The notes: generated from the sequence alone by a model not told the origin. Positions 6,570-13,368 are shown, counted from the stretch's first letter. The stretch: 14,824 nucleotides of DNA from Flavobacteriales bacterium (GCA_900770875.1 CAAGLV010000037.1:1-14824), one strand, 5' to 3'. Numbers and translations: made by a program.

Positions 6570-6586
6570 AATGTTTGGCAAACATT
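6570..6586. promoter_or_regulatory. 17-bp palindrome upstream of the MFS gene
   Basis: AATGTTTG and CAAACATT flank a single central G, giving a perfect palindrome 35 bp upstream of the MFS start. This size and symmetry suit a dimeric repressor such as LacI, GntR or TetR types. A weak -7-like TACATTTC lies on the minus strand at 6608-6601, which would place the palindrome just downstream of the transcription start. No regulator gene is adjacent. Confidence 0.45.
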
Positions 6587-6716
6587 TAGGCTTACTTATA
6601 GAAATGTATGTATTTTATCAATTAATCTGTTTATGGATTTATAAATTATGAAGTTGAGAATCTTTGATAAGATATTTACTTCTTTTATCTTAAATAGATA
6701 ATAGAGCGTGTTTATA

Positions 6717-6750
6717 TTTTATAACAGAAAAATATTTTTCTGTTATAAAA
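6717..6750. terminator. Perfect 34-bp palindrome following the NagX-like gene
   Basis: TTTTATAACAGAAAAAT (6717-6733) and its exact reverse complement (6734-6750) abut the stop codon of the NagX-like gene at 6751-6753. As RNA it folds into a long AU-rich hairpin. It probably ends or stabilises the message, but no good T-run follows on the minus strand, so it is not a textbook intrinsic terminator. Confidence 0.5.
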
Positions 6751-7959
6751 TTAAACTTTAATGTAAATTTTCATCTGATCTAACCAATACGCCAAAGCCC
6801 AAAAGAAGCCTAAAAATATTAATGAATAAACAAAAGATCCAACTTCGGGAATTCCCGGAATTTTAGCACAAACATTTTCGTAAAACCAACCTAATGGAGA
6901 AATGTATTTGATTTGACCTTCTTCAGTTAATCCATTTTCGATTCTGATTAAGCCTAATAAACGAGGAAATAATCCACTAAATGCAAAAATGAACAATGGA
7001 TTTTTTCCAAAGACATCAAAAAATTTCATCACACCATTTTTGATATTTAAAATTTCGATGAACCAAATCATTGTTGCAATTGTTAATAAGGATAATCCTG
7101 TGGTATGAACAACATACGAACTGCTCCATATTTTTTTATTGTACGGAAATTCTAATTGCCAAAAATAGCCAATAATTAAAGCGATTGTTCCTAAAACAAA
7201 TAATCCAGCAACTAATCGATAATTCGGTTGATTGGTTTCGGGTAAAGCTTTGTTTAACCATTTTACATTGCCTTGTTTGTTGATGAAAACACCTGCTAAA
7301 TAACCAAATAAAACTTGAGAAACGGTAGAAATCGTACTGAATAAACCTTCGGGATCGAATGGGATTCCTTCGCCTTTGTACATATGTGCAGCACCAAGAA
7401 TTTGTGTATCGAATGATGTTCCTATAAATCCATTTAATGAATAAGGATCTTCGAATCCTAAAAATTTAGTGAGTAACCAATAACCGATTAATATGCAGAA
7501 TGTAATCCAAAGGACAACTTTTTCTTTAAAGTAGAAGGCAATTACTGAAGCAAAAAAATAGGCAATCGCAATACGTTGTAAAACACCCATAATTCTAATT
7601 CCACTTTCGGGAGAATCTTGCCAAGCTTTAAAAATTAATTCGTTGTCTTCCCATTTTACAAATGGCCACCAATTAATAAATAATCCAATGCAAAAAATAA
7701 TGATGGTACGTTTAATCACTTTTTTCCAAAATTCTTGTTGTGGTTGCTTTTTAAAACGAGGAATAACAAAAGCCATCGCATTACCAACAGCAAATAAAAA
7801 AAATGGAAAAACTAAATCGGTAGGCGTGCATCCGTTCCAATCCGCGTGTTTTAATGGAGTAAACATATAACTCCAAGTTCCTGGATTATTTACCAAAATC
7901 ATTAAAGCGACGGTAGCGCCTCGAAATACATCAAGGGAATAATAGCGTGGTGGTTTCAT
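6751..7959 (-). CDS. DUF5009 / NagX-like integral membrane acyltransferase
   Basis: This is a 402-residue polytopic protein of the COG4299 type, related to heparan-alpha-glucosaminide N-acetyltransferase. The N-terminal signature is clear: RYYSLDVFRGATVALMILVN, then PTDLVFPFFLFAVGNAMAF. About ten hydrophobic segments follow, with a conserved RIMGVLQRIAIAYFFA block mid-protein and FGKNPLFIFAFSG near the end. Relatives are thought to transfer acetyl groups across the membrane to amino sugars, and nagX genes often lie in N-acetylglucosamine clusters. Here no nag genes are in view; the MFS transporter next downstream could be a partner, which is inference. The ATG at 7959 gives the family's normal start (MKPPRYYSLD). 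Only about 30 bp separates it from the helicase terminator, leaving little room for its own promoter. Confidence 0.85.
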   Translation of the reverse strand: MKPPRYYSLDVFRGATVALMILVNNPGTWSYMFTPLKHADWNGCTPTDLVFPFFLFAVGNAMAFVIPRFKKQPQQEFWKKVIKRTIIIFCIGLFINWWPFVKWEDNELIFKAWQDSPESGIRIMGVLQRIAIAYFFASVIAFYFKEKVVLWITFCILIGYWLLTKFLGFEDPYSLNGFIGTSFDTQILGAAHMYKGEGIPFDPEGLFSTISTVSQVLFGYLAGVFINKQGNVKWLNKALPETNQPNYRLVAGLFVLGTIALIIGYFWQLEFPYNKKIWSSSYVVHTTGLSLLTIATMIWFIEILNIKNGVMKFFDVFGKNPLFIFAFSGLFPRLLGLIRIENGLTEEGQIKYISPLGWFYENVCAKIPGIPEVGSFVYSLIFLGFFWALAYWLDQMKIYIKV

Positions 7960-7981
7960 GTGTTTTTAATAATGTTCTAAA

Positions 7982-8014
7982 ATAAAAAATCCACCCTAAT
8001 AAATTAAGGTGGAT
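7982..8014 (-). terminator. Intrinsic terminator of the DEAD-box helicase gene
   Basis: ATCCACC (7989-7995) pairs with GGTGGAT (8008-8014), with extra A-T pairing towards the loop. On the minus strand the stem is followed by a T-rich run (7988-7982). It lies 22 bp beyond the helicase stop codon. Confidence 0.85.
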
Positions 8015-8036
8015 GAATGATATTTTTAAAATAAAA

Positions 8037-9182
8037 TTAGTAACCGTGTAAGTTTACATCAGTTGTTGATTCTATTTCTACTTGTTTACCCATTTTCTTT
8101 TGGATTACTTTAAAGTGATGTAAATCATCTTCTGTTAATAACGTAATCGCTTTACCTGTTTGGTTTGCACGACCTGTACGACCAATTCGGTGAACATAAT
8201 CTAAAGGCGAACGAGGTAATTCGTAATTAATAACCATAGGTAATCCTTCGATGTGAATTCCACGACCAATTAAATCTGTTGCAACTAAAACTTGGATATC
8301 ACCCAATTTAAAATCCTCTAAGTTGTCCATACGAGCACCTTGCGATTTTTTACTGTGGATTGCCATTGCTTTAATTTTATTTTTCTTTAATTTTTCAACT
8401 AAATTATCTGCAGTACGCGTAGAAGATACAAAAACTAAAACTTGTTTTAAATCTTGCGATTTAATTAAGTAACGTAAAAAAGGACCTTTCGTTTCAGCAT
8501 CTACTTTATAAGCAATTTGCTCAATCGCATCAATCTCAACTTCGTTAGAAGTTTTAGCTTCGATAACGGTTGGGTTAATTTTTAATGTAGTTTTAATTTC
8601 TTCCACTTTTTCATTTAAAGTAGCCGAAAATAAAATTGATTGTTTTTTAGCAGGAACAGCTTTTAAAATTCGGTTCATTTCGTCACCAAATCCTAACTGG
8701 AACATTTTATCTGCTTCGTCGATTACTAAATATTGTAACTGATCTAATGTAAAGGCATTGTGATCCATTAAATCTAATAAACGACCAGGCGTTGCAATTA
8801 AAATTTCTGTTCCGTATAAATTTTTCATTTGTGGATTAATCGACGTTCCACCGTAAACGGCTTGCGTTTGTATTTCGCGGCGTAAAGCGCTTTGTAAACC
8901 AGCAAATGTTTGTTCTATTTGTACAGCTAATTCGCGTGTTGGTACTAAAATTAAAGCTTTAATAGCTCTTGATTTTTCGTATTGCTGATGCTGAATTTTT
9001 TGTAATAATGGAGCAACGAAACATAATGTTTTTCCTGAACCTGTTTTGGCAATTCCCATTACATCGTTTCCTTTTAAAATAATAGGAATCGATTGTTCTT
9101 GGATTTCGAATGGTTTTAAAAATCCTAGTTTAGAAATTGCTTTTGAGATATATGGTGATAAACCTAATTTTTCGAACGACAT
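8037..9182 (-). CDS. DEAD-box ATP-dependent RNA helicase (RhlE-like, short)
   Basis: This 381-residue cytoplasmic RNA helicase probably acts in ribosome assembly or mRNA turnover. All core motifs are present: Q motif (GFLKPFEIQ, 20-28), motif I AKTGSGKT (45-52), PTREL (81-85), TPGR (131-134), DEAD (155-158), SAT (186-188), VLVFVSSTR (248-256) and HRIGRTGR (331-338). Motif V reads ATDLIGRGIHI (301-311), where most DEAD-box proteins have RGID, so the usual Asp is His. The protein ends about 40 residues after motif VI and lacks the long basic tail common in RhlE and CsdA types. The ATG at 9182 gives a normal start. A good -7 element lies at 9199-9206, and the gene ends at its own terminator, so it is likely monocistronic. 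Confidence 0.95.
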   Translation of the reverse strand: MSFEKLGLSPYISKAISKLGFLKPFEIQEQSIPIILKGNDVMGIAKTGSGKTLCFVAPLLQKIQHQQYEKSRAIKALILVPTRELAVQIEQTFAGLQSALRREIQTQAVYGGTSINPQMKNLYGTEILIATPGRLLDLMDHNAFTLDQLQYLVIDEADKMFQLGFGDEMNRILKAVPAKKQSILFSATLNEKVEEIKTTLKINPTVIEAKTSNEVEIDAIEQIAYKVDAETKGPFLRYLIKSQDLKQVLVFVSSTRTADNLVEKLKKNKIKAMAIHSKKSQGARMDNLEDFKLGDIQVLVATDLIGRGIHIEGLPMVINYELPRSPLDYVHRIGRTGRANQTGKAITLLTEDDLHHFKVIQKKMGKQVEIESTTDVNLHGY

Positions 9183-9198
9183 AGTTATATTTAAGTTG

Positions 9199-9206
9199 CA
9201 AAGGTA
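9199..9206 (-). promoter_or_regulatory. -7 promoter element for the helicase gene
   Basis: The minus strand reads TACCTTTG, a full match to the Bacteroidota -7 consensus TAnnTTTG, 16 bp upstream of the start codon at 9182. No convincing -33 TTG-type element is visible at 19-21 bp. Confidence 0.6.
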
Positions 9207-9229
9207 AAAATTTTAGAATGGATTATGGT

Positions 9230-9262
9230 CAGAAAAAAATCCAACTCGTGCGAGGTGGATTT
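9230..9262 (-). terminator. Intrinsic terminator of the threonine aldolase gene
   Basis: AAATCCA (9237-9243) pairs with TGGATTT (9256-9262), with an inner CTC/GAG stem after one A-G mismatch and a GTGC loop. On the minus strand a run of T residues follows (9238-9232). It lies just beyond the stop codon at 9270. Confidence 0.88.
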
Positions 9263-9269
9263 TTTGATG

Positions 9270-10292
9270 TTATAATTGTTCTAAAAACTGATCAACTTGT
9301 TCTTCTAAAGTTGCCCAAGAAGTAACTAAACGAATGGCCGATTTATTTTCGTCTATTTTTTCCCAAACAAAGAATTCGTAATTCTCGTGTAATTTCTCAA
9401 TTACATTATTTGGTAAAATTGGAAAAATTTGGTTAGATGAAGGTTCAGTTAAAAAAGAAAAACCTTTTGCTTTTAATCCAATCGCTAATTTTTCGGCTAA
9501 ACGATTGGCGTGTTTTCCCATTTCGAAAAATAAATCGTTTTTAAACATTTCCGCGAACTGAATTCCAATTAATCGTCCTTTCGCTAACATTCCACCTTTT
9601 TGCTTAATATTGTAACGGAAATCTTCGTTTATTTTTTCGTTGTTAATAACAATAGCTTCACCAATTAATGCTCCATTTTTTGTTCCACCAATGTAAAAAA
9701 CATCAGTTAAATTTGCGATATCATTTAAAGTTAAATCGCATTTAGACGAAGTTAAAGCAGAACTTAATCGTGCGCCATCAACAAATAACAATAAATTATT
9801 TGCTTGACAAAAATCATAAATTGCACTTAATTCGGCTTTGTTGTAAACACTACCAACTTCTGTGGTGTTCGAAATATAAACCAAACGAGGTTTCACCATG
9901 TGCTCGTCTGTGTGCAAAGTTAAAACTTGCGCAATATGGTTTGGCGTTAATTTTCCGTCGGTTGTCGCAATTGTATTTACTTTATGTCCTGTGGCTTCAA
10001 TCGCACCAGTTTCGTGTACGGCAATATGTCCAGATTCGGCAGCAATAACCGATTCGTAAGGTTTAAGAATAGAAGATATGACAATTAAATTGGCTTGAGT
10101 TCCACCAGAAACAAAATGAATATCGACTTTTTTATCGATTTTTTCCTGAATTAATTTGCGCGCTTCATTGCAATAATCATCTAATCCATAACCAATTTGT
10201 TGGTTTAAGTTGGTTTCAATTAAACGATTTAAAATAGAAGGATGAGCACCTTCGCTGTAATCGTTTTTAAAACTATATTTTTTCAAACTCAA
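9270..10292 (-). CDS. ltaE: Low-specificity L-threonine aldolase (PLP-dependent)
   Basis: This enzyme cleaves L-threonine or L-allo-threonine to glycine and acetaldehyde, using pyridoxal phosphate. The 340-residue length is normal for the family. Visible signatures are KNDYSEGAHP (9-18), the cofactor phosphate-binding GGTQAN (63-68), the ring-stacking His in AVHETGA (His93), FVDGARL (170-176, with Asp172 and Arg175) and the Schiff-base lysine in GGTKNG (Lys205). No ATG exists near the N-terminus and a stop codon immediately precedes the first TTG, so translation must begin at a TTG: either 10292 or, giving KKYSFKNDYSEG directly after the initiator as in relatives, 10286. It is divergent from the response regulator across 83 bp and ends at its own terminator. 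A -7-like TACATTTA lies on the minus strand at 10315-10308. Confidence 0.92.
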   Translation of the reverse strand: MSLKKYSFKNDYSEGAHPSILNRLIETNLNQQIGYGLDDYCNEARKLIQEKIDKKVDIHFVSGGTQANLIVISSILKPYESVIAAESGHIAVHETGAIEATGHKVNTIATTDGKLTPNHIAQVLTLHTDEHMVKPRLVYISNTTEVGSVYNKAELSAIYDFCQANNLLLFVDGARLSSALTSSKCDLTLNDIANLTDVFYIGGTKNGALIGEAIVINNEKINEDFRYNIKQKGGMLAKGRLIGIQFAEMFKNDLFFEMGKHANRLAEKLAIGLKAKGFSFLTEPSSNQIFPILPNNVIEKLHENYEFFVWEKIDENKSAIRLVTSWATLEEQVDQFLEQL

Positions 10293-10319
10293 TTATTTTT
10301 AATTGGATAAATGTACGGA

Positions 10320-10337
10320 TTCCTAAGTTTTTCCCAT
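10320..10337. promoter_or_regulatory. OmpR-type direct-repeat box upstream of the response regulator
   Basis: TTCCTAA (10320-10326) and TTCCCAT (10331-10337) are imperfect direct repeats with 11-bp periodicity, ending 9 bp before the -7 element. A matching box at 12322-12339 sits at the same distance from its -7 element. One helical turn between tandem half-sites is the usual geometry for OmpR/PhoB-type dimers, so this is the likely autoregulatory site. Confidence 0.55.
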
Positions 10338-10346
10338 TTTCAAACT

Positions 10347-10354
10347 TAACTTTG
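10347..10354 (+). promoter_or_regulatory. -7 promoter element of the two-component operon
   Basis: TAACTTTG fits the Bacteroidota -7 consensus TAnnTTTG fully and lies 21 bp upstream of the start codon at 10376. The direct-repeat box occupies the -33 region, which would suit an activator-dependent promoter. Confidence 0.6.
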
Positions 10355-10375
10355 CAGCGTTAAATTTTATTTAAA

Positions 10376-11047
10376 ATGAAAATTTTAATTGTCGAAGACG
10401 AAATCGAGCTTCAAAAAACAATTGTACAATTTCTAGAATCCGAAAAATTTATTGTAGAAACTGCCAGTACTTTTACCGAAGGTTTGGATAAGATAATTTC
10501 GTTTGATTACGATTGTATTTTATTGGATATGATGTTGCCTGATGGAGATGGAATGAATTTGTTGCGAGAATTAAAATTACAACATAAAAAATCGGCTGTG
10601 ATTATTTTATCGGCGAAAGATTCGGTAGACGATAAAGTAGAAGGTTTATTGGTTGGTGCTGATGACTATTTGGCAAAACCTTTTCATTTTTCCGAATTGT
10701 TAGCACGTATAAAAGTAAGTTTACGTAAAAATCAGCAACAAGGCGAACAGTTAATTTCGTATAAAAATATTGTTTTAAATCCAGACGATCGTCGTGTTTT
10801 TATCAACGAAATTGAGGTAAATCTAAATAGAAAAGAATACGATTTATTTTATTATTTTATGTTGCGTCCCGAACGTGTTTTTCAGAAAACAACTTTAGCC
10901 GAAAACGTTTGGGGCGATCATATCGAAATGGCCGATAATTTAGATTTTATTTATTCTCAGATAAAAAATCTACGAAAAAAATTAAAAGAAGCAAATGCCG
11001 ATGCCGATTTACAAGCTGTTTATGGGGTAGGTTATAAATTAATTTAG
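10376..11047 (+). CDS. OmpR/PhoB-family response regulator
   Basis: This is a 223-residue two-component transcription factor. The receiver domain (1-118) has the acidic pair Glu7-Asp8, the phospho-acceptor Asp51 in CILLDMMLPDGDG, Ser79 in VIILSAKD and the conserved Lys101 in DDYLAKPF. A winged-helix DNA-binding domain follows (about 128-223), with LNRKEYDLFYYFMLRPERVF, the recognition region DFIYSQIKNLRKKLKE and the closing YGVGYKL. Its TAG stop is followed directly by the ATG of the histidine kinase, so the two are translationally coupled. It most likely binds the tandem repeat boxes at 10320-10337 and 12322-12339, regulating its own operon and the secreted PepSY-like protein. The signal is not known. 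Confidence 0.95.
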   Translation: MKILIVEDEIELQKTIVQFLESEKFIVETASTFTEGLDKIISFDYDCILLDMMLPDGDGMNLLRELKLQHKKSAVIILSAKDSVDDKVEGLLVGADDYLAKPFHFSELLARIKVSLRKNQQQGEQLISYKNIVLNPDDRRVFINEIEVNLNRKEYDLFYYFMLRPERVFQKTTLAENVWGDHIEMADNLDFIYSQIKNLRKKLKEANADADLQAVYGVGYKLI

Positions 11048-12328
11048 ATGAAAGTTTCTTTAAAAAATTACACTTTTCGTTACTTAACAATTTCGTTATT
11101 GGTTGTTATTACAATATGGGCTTTGTTGTTTCGTACGTTAATTTTAGATGAGGTTTATGATAATGTAGATGATGGTTTAAAAAATCAAAAAATCGAAATT
11201 ATTCGCGAATCTTACATTAATCCCGAAATTGTTAAAACGACTGAATTTGGATTGGCGCAATTTCGAATCCGAGAAGTTAAGCCCGAAGAATATAATGAAG
11301 CGAATCGTTTATCAAACGAAATGGTTTTTATGCCTTACGATGGCGAAGACGAACCTTATCGTATTTTACGTACAGGTTTTTATGGACGCGATGGAAAACC
11401 TTATTCTTTAGAAATTAGAACATCAACGGTAGAAGAAGATGATTTAATCGTTGATTTATCAATCTCGCTTTTGGTTTTATATTTCTTTATTTTGATCGGA
11501 ATTTTATTGATTAATCATTTCGGATTAAGTAAAGCATTTAAGCCGTTCGAAAAAATAATTCAGCAACTTCAAAAATATAAATTTGGACAAGCAAAACAAA
11601 TCGAAAAGATAGAAACAAATGTGATAGAATTCGAGATTTTACAAACCGAGATTTCGTCTATGATTTTAAGAAACGAACAGGTTTTTAGAGATCAAAAATT
11701 ATTTATCGAAAATGCTTCGCACGAGTTGGAAACGCCTTTAGCTATTGCCATAAATAAAATCGATTTGATTTTAGATCAGTCTGATTTAAACGAAAAAGAT
11801 TTTGTGCAATTGGCCGAAACAAAAAATTCGTTGTGGCGAATGGTTAATTTAAATAAATCGTTGTTGATGCTTTCGCGTATCGAAAATCAACATTATGTTG
11901 CAAAAGAAGAAGTTAATTTTAATCAATTAATCGAAGAACTTTTAGAAGATTATCAATTGATTTTAGAAGATAAAGAAATTAAGCTTCAATTGATTCAGCA
12001 CAATCAATTTATCATTTTATTTAATTTAGATTTAGCTCGAATTTTAATTTCAAATTTGTTGCGTAATGCTGTTCGTTACAATAACGAGGAAAAGAAAATA
12101 AAAATAGAAATTTTTCAAGACGAAATTTCAATCGGTAATGCGAGTAATTTTCCGCCTTTAGATGCAACAATCATATTTAATCGATTTTATAAACAAGGAA
12201 ATAACGAAAATAGTAATGGTTTGGGCTTGTCAATCGTTCAGTCGATTATAAATAATCAAAAAAATATTCAACTTTCGTATAAATATCAAAATCATTTGCA
12301 TCAATTTATCTTAAAAAAAGATTCCTAA
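11048..12328 (+). CDS. Sensor histidine kinase
   Basis: This 426-residue inner-membrane kinase is partnered with the preceding response regulator. Membrane helix 1 (about 11-32) and helix 2 (about 136-157) enclose a periplasmic sensor of about 100 residues with no recognised domain; it is acidic and contains FMPYDGEDEPYRILRTGFYG. A HAMP-like linker leads to the HisKA box, ENASHELETPLAI, with the phospho-acceptor His225. The ATPase domain has an N box (LLRNAVRYNN), a G1 box reduced to SIGNAS with Asn where classical kinases have Asp, an F-box-like IFNRFYK, and a G2 box NGLGLSIV. The Asn variant is common in Bacteroidota kinases, so the protein is likely active. It starts with no gap after the regulator stop. 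Its own stop codon overlaps the regulatory box at 12322-12339. Confidence 0.95.
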   Translation: MKVSLKNYTFRYLTISLLVVITIWALLFRTLILDEVYDNVDDGLKNQKIEIIRESYINPEIVKTTEFGLAQFRIREVKPEEYNEANRLSNEMVFMPYDGEDEPYRILRTGFYGRDGKPYSLEIRTSTVEEDDLIVDLSISLLVLYFFILIGILLINHFGLSKAFKPFEKIIQQLQKYKFGQAKQIEKIETNVIEFEILQTEISSMILRNEQVFRDQKLFIENASHELETPLAIAINKIDLILDQSDLNEKDFVQLAETKNSLWRMVNLNKSLLMLSRIENQHYVAKEEVNFNQLIEELLEDYQLILEDKEIKLQLIQHNQFIILFNLDLARILISNLLRNAVRYNNEEKKIKIEIFQDEISIGNASNFPPLDATIIFNRFYKQGNNENSNGLGLSIVQSIINNQKNIQLSYKYQNHLHQFILKKDS

Positions 12329-12339
12329 TTCTTTCCTAA
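12322..12339. promoter_or_regulatory. OmpR-type direct-repeat box upstream of the PepSY-like gene
   Basis: TTCCTAA occurs at 12322-12328 and again at 12333-12339, an exact direct repeat with 11-bp periodicity. The first copy contains the stop codon of the kinase gene. The box matches that before the response regulator (10320-10337) and has the same 27-bp offset to the following -7-like element. Confidence 0.55.
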
Positions 12340-12348
12340 ATCATTCAT

Positions 12349-12356
12349 CAATTTTG
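12349..12356 (+). promoter_or_regulatory. -7-like promoter element of the PepSY-like gene
   Basis: CAATTTTG differs from TAnnTTTG only at the first base and starts exactly 27 bp after the start of the repeat box, as in the regulator promoter. It suggests the PepSY-like gene has its own promoter as well as possible read-through from the kinase gene. Confidence 0.4.
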
Positions 12357-12377
12357 TTTTATTAAATGATAAAACAA
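12354..12377. repeat. Inverted repeat in the PepSY-like gene leader
   Basis: TTGTTTTAT (12354-12362) and ATAAAACAA (12369-12377) are perfect 9-base arms around a 6-base loop, ending 7 bp before the start codon. It may be a leader hairpin or a DNA operator. No T-run follows, so a terminator is unlikely. Confidence 0.4.
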
Positions 12378-12384
12378 TTTTAAA

Positions 12385-12813
12385 ATGAGAAAAATATTTA
12401 GTTTTTTAATGTTAACTTTTTCGTTGGTTTTATTTGCACAAGATAAACCAATTTCGTTTCAGCAATTACCTAAAAATAGTCAACAATTTATTACAACTTA
12501 TTTCGGATCACAAAATGTCGCTGTCATTTTATTAGATGATGATTATCTTAAAAAAGAATACGAAGTGATTTTGAAGAACGGAACTAAAATAGAGTTTAAA
12601 AGTGATGGGAATTGGAAGGAAATAAAAAGTAATAAAGGAAAAATTCCGTCAGGATTTATTCCTAAAAAAATAGTTGCGTATGTACAAAAAAGTTTCCCTA
12701 ATACAGGAATAAAAAAGATCGAAAAAAATCGATTTTCTTACGAAGTTGAATTAATAAATGGCATTGATATAGAATTTGATTTGAAAGGAAATTTCGTAAA
12801 ATTTGATGATTAA
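12385..12813 (+). CDS. Secreted PepSY-like (DUF2874) protein
   Basis: This 142-residue protein has a signal peptide (about 1-19; MRKIFSFLMLTFSLVLFAQ, cleavage likely after the FA or AQ), so it is probably periplasmic. The mature part is two repeats of the PepSY-like unit: one around 25-78 (QLPKNSQQFITTYF, then YEVILKNGTKIEFKSDGNWK) and one around 85-141 (IPKKIVAYVQKSFPN, then YEVELINGIDIEFDLKGNF). These small proteins are common in Bacteroidota next to OmpR/QseC-like two-component systems; they may sense or buffer a ligand for the kinase, but the function is unproven. Context supports this: it follows the kinase by 56 bp and shares the repeat box with the regulator promoter. It is followed 24 bp later by the MsrA gene. 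Confidence 0.9.
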   Translation: MRKIFSFLMLTFSLVLFAQDKPISFQQLPKNSQQFITTYFGSQNVAVILLDDDYLKKEYEVILKNGTKIEFKSDGNWKEIKSNKGKIPSGFIPKKIVAYVQKSFPNTGIKKIEKNRFSYEVELINGIDIEFDLKGNFVKFDD

Positions 12814-12837
12814 AATCATTTTTCGTAACTTAAGTAA

Positions 12838-13326
12838 ATGATAAATAAAATTGGATTTGGTGGAGGATGTCATTGGTGTACAGAAGCTGTTTTTCAGGCA
12901 TTAATTGGCGTAGAAAAAGTAGAGCAAGGTTGGATTTCTTCGGTTGCTCCGTTCGATACTTTTTCCGAAGCTGTAATTGTTCATTACAACGAAACAATTC
13001 CACTCGAAGTTTTAATCGAAATTCATTTGCTAACACATAGTAGTACAGCACAACATTCGATGCGCGATAAATATCGTTCGGCAATTTATTTTTTTAAAAA
13101 CGAAGAACAAAAAAATATTCAATCGATTTTAAATCGTTTAGCAACAACTAATAATAAGCATTATATTACACAAATATTACCATTTGTTGCTTTTAGAGAA
13201 AATAAAGAAAGTCAGTTAAATTATTATCAAAAGAATAAAGAAGGTCAATTTTGCCAGAATTATATTCATCCTAAATTAGCATTAATTCGAAGCAAGTTTA
13301 GTAAGCAAACAAAATTAGATTTCTAA
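12838..13326 (+). CDS. msrA: Peptide-methionine (S)-S-oxide reductase MsrA, divergent
   Basis: MsrA reduces the S-epimer of methionine sulfoxide in proteins. The catalytic motif is present near the N-terminus as FGGGCHWCTEAVF (Cys11), with His in place of the common Phe. Glu44 in FSEAVIVHY fits the catalytic Glu, HSSTAQHSMRDKYRSAIYF (67-85) is the family's YRSAIY block, and FCQNYIHPKL (138-147) supplies a possible resolving Cys139. The glycine-rich YxGG loop seen in typical MsrA is replaced by GWISSVAPFD, and the YHQ segment by NKESQLNYYQ. At 162 residues it is at the short end of the family. There is no signal peptide, so it is cytoplasmic. It follows the PepSY-like gene by 24 bp and probably belongs to the same transcript, ending at the bidirectional terminator. 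A divergent but probably active enzyme is my reading. Confidence 0.85.
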   Translation: MINKIGFGGGCHWCTEAVFQALIGVEKVEQGWISSVAPFDTFSEAVIVHYNETIPLEVLIEIHLLTHSSTAQHSMRDKYRSAIYFFKNEEQKNIQSILNRLATTNNKHYITQILPFVAFRENKESQLNYYQKNKEGQFCQNYIHPKLALIRSKFSKQTKLDF

Positions 13327-13368
13327 TAAAAAAATCCAACGAATTTTTTCGTTGGATTTTTTTTTATT
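13326..13368. terminator. Bidirectional intrinsic terminator
   Basis: ATCCAACGAA (13334-13343) pairs perfectly with TTCGTTGGAT (13348-13357) around a TTTT loop. It has an A-run before it and a T-run after it, so it serves msrA on the plus strand and the convergent pcm gene on the minus strand. Confidence 0.93.

Noticed and set aside
12830..13084. Minus-strand frame of 84 codons over msrA
   Set aside because: It is antisense to the conserved MsrA catalytic region and shows no known motifs.
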